Shown: piece after piece, positions 6,162 to 8,368 of the stretch
How the letters are laid out: every line of letters begins with the position of its first letter
Position numbering within the stretch: the first letter of the stretch is position 1
DNA from: Prevotella sp. UBA5379
Lineage (GTDB): Bacteria; Bacteroidota; Bacteroidia; Bacteroidales; Bacteroidaceae
NCBI GenBank assembly: GCA_002409785.1
Contig: DHOX01000036.1
Coordinates: 1,921-10,288, forward strand
Reading direction: 5' to 3'
DNA: 8,368 nt
The notes under the pieces: generated by a model
Databases searched by the model: none
Told to the model about the DNA's origin: nothing
The model's input: the letters and a program-made list of their open reading frames with translations, nothing else
Made by a program: the position numbers and the translations under genes

Positions 6162-7646
6162 ATGCAGAAAATTATCCGTATCCATGAAGGCGTACCACGC
6201 ATGCCAGAATGGCGTCTGGCAGAACCCGTAGAATTTGAATCCTCTGAGGGAGAACATATAGCCATAGTCGGGCCTAACGGAGGAGGAAAATCTTTGTTGG
6301 CTGACATGATCATCGGCAGGCATCCTCTGTTAATGCACGACCCCGAATATAATTTCACTCCAAGTAAGAAAGAACGGGTGTGTGATAACATCCGGTATAT
6401 TACTTTCAGGGACTCCTATGGTGGAGATAACGACAAGACCTATTATCTTCAGCAACGCTGGAACCAACAGGAGATCGATGAACAGACACCTACCGTAAAA
6501 GGGAAACTCGAAGAAGCATTCCAACTGGCCGGTGAAGACACACCTGAACGCCGTTCACTGCAAGAGCATATCTACAAACTATTTGAAATGGAATCTTTCC
6601 TGGATAAGTATATTATACTTCTCTCCAGCGGCGAACTCCGTAAATTCAAATTGGCAGAGACACTATTTGCAGAGCCAAGGGTGCTGATTATGGACAACCC
6701 TTTCATCGGACTGGATGCGGAAACACGTACCCAATTGAAAATACTGCTTTCCCAACTAGCTAAGGGACACCATCTGCAAATTATCCTGATTCTTTCAAAA
6801 TTGGACGATCTTCCCGAGTTTATTACTCATGTAGTAGAAGTAAAAAACTTGAAAGTTTATCCGAAAGTGACGAGGCAAGAATACGCAGCGCGTCCTATCC
6901 TGTCCCCCACCCAGCTACTGAGCGAAAAGAAACAGCAGGAGATCCTTCATCTCCCCTATAAGTCAAGGGAATACCATACTCATGAAGTAGTGAGGATGAA
7001 TAAAGTGAATATCATCTACGGCAAACGCACCATTCTGAAAGATCTGAACTGGACCGTCTGCAATGGTGAGCGCTGGGCTTTGCAGGGACAGAACGGCGCC
7101 GGGAAATCAACACTTTTAAGTTTGGTATGTGCCGATAATCCTCAGAGCTACGCCTGCGATATTACCCTTTTCGATCATCCCCGGGGCAGCGGGGAGAGCA
7201 TCTGGGATATTAAAAGACATATCGGCTACGTATCTCCGGAACTGCAAAGAGCTTACCAGAAGAATCTCGAATGCATCCGTATTGTAGCCAGTGGACTGAA
7301 AGACTCGGTAGGACTTTATGCCAAACCAACAGCAGAGGAATTAGAGACCTGCCGTTTCTGGCTGCACATCTTCGGACTTGAGAACTTCGAGCAGCGGCCA
7401 TTCCTGAAAATCTCCAGTGGTGAACAGCGATTGGTGCTTCTAGCACGCGCTTTTGTGAAAGATCCCGAACTCCTCATCCTTGATGAGCCTCTGCATGGAT
7501 TAGATAACACAAATCGGCGTATGGTCAAAGAAGTGATTGAAGCCTTTTGTAAAAGAAAGAACAAGACTCTTATTATGGTGTCTCACTATAAGGAAGAATT
7601 TCCAAAGTGTATTGACCATAGCATCTATCTGCAAAGACATCTGTAA
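6162..7646 (+). CDS. ModF-like tandem ATP-binding cassette protein
   Basis: This 494-residue protein has two ABC ATPase domains and no membrane segment. Domain 1 has Walker A GPNGGGKS (37-44), signature LSSGELR (154-160) and Walker B VLIMDNP (174-180), with Asn179 where the catalytic glutamate is expected; the switch-histidine position is also lost (LILSKLDDLPEF, 209-220). Domain 2 is complete: GQNGAGKS (309-316), SSGEQR (418-423), LLILDEP (437-443) and SH475. RGSGESIWDIKRHIGYVS (341-358) closely recalls Escherichia coli ModF, a two-domain ATPase near the molybdate genes whose own function is unclear. No permease or binding protein is nearby, so transport of molybdate should not be assumed. 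It lies between argD and proC on the same strand. The start at 6162 follows an A-rich leader. Confidence 0.88.
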   Translation: MQKIIRIHEGVPRMPEWRLAEPVEFESSEGEHIAIVGPNGGGKSLLADMIIGRHPLLMHDPEYNFTPSKKERVCDNIRYITFRDSYGGDNDKTYYLQQRWNQQEIDEQTPTVKGKLEEAFQLAGEDTPERRSLQEHIYKLFEMESFLDKYIILLSSGELRKFKLAETLFAEPRVLIMDNPFIGLDAETRTQLKILLSQLAKGHHLQIILILSKLDDLPEFITHVVEVKNLKVYPKVTRQEYAARPILSPTQLLSEKKQQEILHLPYKSREYHTHEVVRMNKVNIIYGKRTILKDLNWTVCNGERWALQGQNGAGKSTLLSLVCADNPQSYACDITLFDHPRGSGESIWDIKRHIGYVSPELQRAYQKNLECIRIVASGLKDSVGLYAKPTAEELETCRFWLHIFGLENFEQRPFLKISSGEQRLVLLARAFVKDPELLILDEPLHGLDNTNRRMVKEVIEAFCKRKNKTLIMVSHYKEEFPKCIDHSIYLQRHL

Positions 7647-7682
7647 GGATAAGGGAAGAGAATCGTCTGATCCACTAATCTC

Positions 7683-7725
7683 AATAAAATAAAGATATGC
7701 AATAAGAGTTTTCTTTATTTTTATT
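7683..7725. repeat. AT-only inverted repeat upstream of proC
   Basis: AATAAAATAAAGA (7683-7695) and TCTTTATTTTTATT (7712-7725) are complementary apart from one extra T, with a 16-nt loop between them. The hairpin contains only one G-C pair, so it is weak as a terminator for the ABC gene 37 nt upstream, although the second arm is itself T-rich. It ends at the proposed proC -7 element and could equally be a protein-binding site or simply a consequence of AT-rich promoter DNA. Confidence 0.4.
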
Positions 7726-7732
7726 ATCTTTG
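7725..7732 (+). promoter_or_regulatory. proC: Candidate -7 element of a proC promoter
   Basis: TATCTTTG matches the Bacteroidetes -7 consensus TAnnTTTG exactly. I find no TTTG-like -33 element at 19-21 bp upstream, where the DNA is A-rich, so support rests on one element and its AT-rich setting. Transcription from here would give a leader of about 85 nt to the ATG at 7824 (about 60 nt to the ATG at 7800). This would let proC be expressed independently of arginine control. Confidence 0.42.
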
Positions 7733-7823
7733 TGAATGAATCCTCAAGGCAGAGGAGAAACGATTATTAAGTATTAGACCAATTTACCCATCATAACAAA
7801 TGGGAAAAACAACAAACACACGT

Positions 7824-8368
7824 ATGAAAATTTCTATTATCGGAGCAGGTGCCATGGGGGGCGCATTTGCAGAAGGACTATTGAGAAGCCAGACTTTTAA
7901 ACAGGAGGATATTACCGTCGCAGATCCCACACCTGCCAAATTGGAGCATTATGCAAAAGAGGGAGCAAGCGTTACGACAGAAAATTCTGTAGCCGCTAAA
8001 GCTGACATTGTCTCCATCGTCGTCAAACCGGACATCATTGAAATGGTGTTAGGGGAAATCAAAGATAGCCTGGACTACAAGAAGCAAATACTGATCATCA
8101 TTGCTGCCGGCGTTTCTTCCACTCAAATAAACGGCTGGCTGGATAAAAACGGAAATATCATTCCGTATTTCATGGTCATTCCCAATATTGCCATTGCAGA
8201 AAAGGCATCTATGACTTTTATCGTTCCACAGGGTGCCGACAAAGAACAGATAAAAACCATCACGGATCTCTTTGACGAACTTGGAGAGAGTCTCATCACT
8301 AAAGAAAGTCTGCTCGCTGCAGGAACGACTCTGGCAAGCTGTGGCATTGCTTATGCGATGCGCTATAT
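7824..8368 (+). CDS. proC: Pyrroline-5-carboxylate reductase (5' part, cut by window edge)
   Basis: It reduces 1-pyrroline-5-carboxylate to proline using NAD(P)H, the last step of proline synthesis. The frame is open through the right edge, giving 181 codons of a usual 260-270. The N-terminus MKISIIGAGAMGGAFAEGLL has the Rossmann signature GAGAMG (residues 7-12). Further on are SIVVKPD, matching the family's LAVKPQ, then IIAAGVS, and VIPNIAIAEKASMTF, matching the RxMPNTP region. The visible part ends in TLASCGIAYAMRY, at the equivalent of the conserved SGSGPAY segment, where this protein has S-C-G-I-A. An in-frame ATG eight codons upstream (7800) is possible, but 7824 gives the canonical family start. 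It is 177 nt from the ABC gene, with a possible promoter of its own in the gap. Confidence 0.93.
   Translation, partial: MKISIIGAGAMGGAFAEGLLRSQTFKQEDITVADPTPAKLEHYAKEGASVTTENSVAAKADIVSIVVKPDIIEMVLGEIKDSLDYKKQILIIIAAGVSSTQINGWLDKNGNIIPYFMVIPNIAIAEKASMTFIVPQGADKEQIKTITDLFDELGESLITKESLLAAGTTLASCGIAYAMRY

Noticed and set aside
5945..6391. Minus-strand 148-codon frame across the argD end and the ABC gene start
   Set aside because: It overlaps two clearly real plus-strand genes, has no recognisable motif, and is explained as the shadow of their codon use.
7800..7823. proC start eight codons upstream at the ATG at 7800
   Set aside because: It is in frame and cannot be excluded, but it adds a polar MGKTTNTR leader before the canonical MKISIIGAG start of the family.

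Overview
The window looks like a chromosomal arginine-biosynthesis locus from a member of the Bacteroidales (phylum Bacteroidota). Three things point there. The gene set argR, GNAT acyltransferase, argG, argC, argD, then proC, all on the plus strand, matches the layout I remember from Bacteroides and relatives. The promoters carry the phylum's TAnnTTTG -7 element. Start codons sit behind A-rich leaders rather than strong Shine-Dalgarno sequences. Genus cannot be decided from this sequence alone.

Layout. Bases 1-475 hold no gene I can support: a 10-bp tandem repeat at the left edge, an open frame ending at 235 that may be the tail of an upstream gene, and a good rho-independent terminator at 243-291. 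Bases 477-579 form an AT-rich control region with ARG-box-like palindromes, one of them in the spacer of a Bacteroidetes-type promoter. Then come argR (608-1081), a GNAT-family acyltransferase probably making N-acylglutamate (1185-1781), argG (1889-3088), two small paralogous PspC-domain membrane proteins (3138-3479 and 3590-3847), argC (3931-4932), argD (4932-6074, stop and start codons overlapping), a ModF-like tandem ABC ATPase (6162-7646) and the 5' part of proC (7824 to the window edge).

How it fits together. The GNAT enzyme would acylate glutamate, ArgC reduces the acylglutamyl phosphate, ArgD transaminates the semialdehyde to acylornithine, and ArgG makes argininosuccinate from citrulline. 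In Bacteroides the acyl group is known to be succinyl rather than acetyl. The acylglutamate kinase, the acylornithine transcarbamylase, the deacylase, ArgH and carbamoyl-phosphate synthase are not here. ArgR would sense arginine and repress its own promoter, possibly controlling the whole run up to the ABC gene, because I see no convincing terminator between 608 and 7646. proC (proline from glutamate semialdehyde) seems to have its own -7 element.

Most is conserved housekeeping. The items worth a second look are the duplicated PspC genes inside the arginine run, the unpartnered asymmetric ABC ATPase, the cysteine cluster in the acylglutamate synthase candidate, and the operator-like palindromes upstream of argR. 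I do not see an obvious new defence or mobile system.
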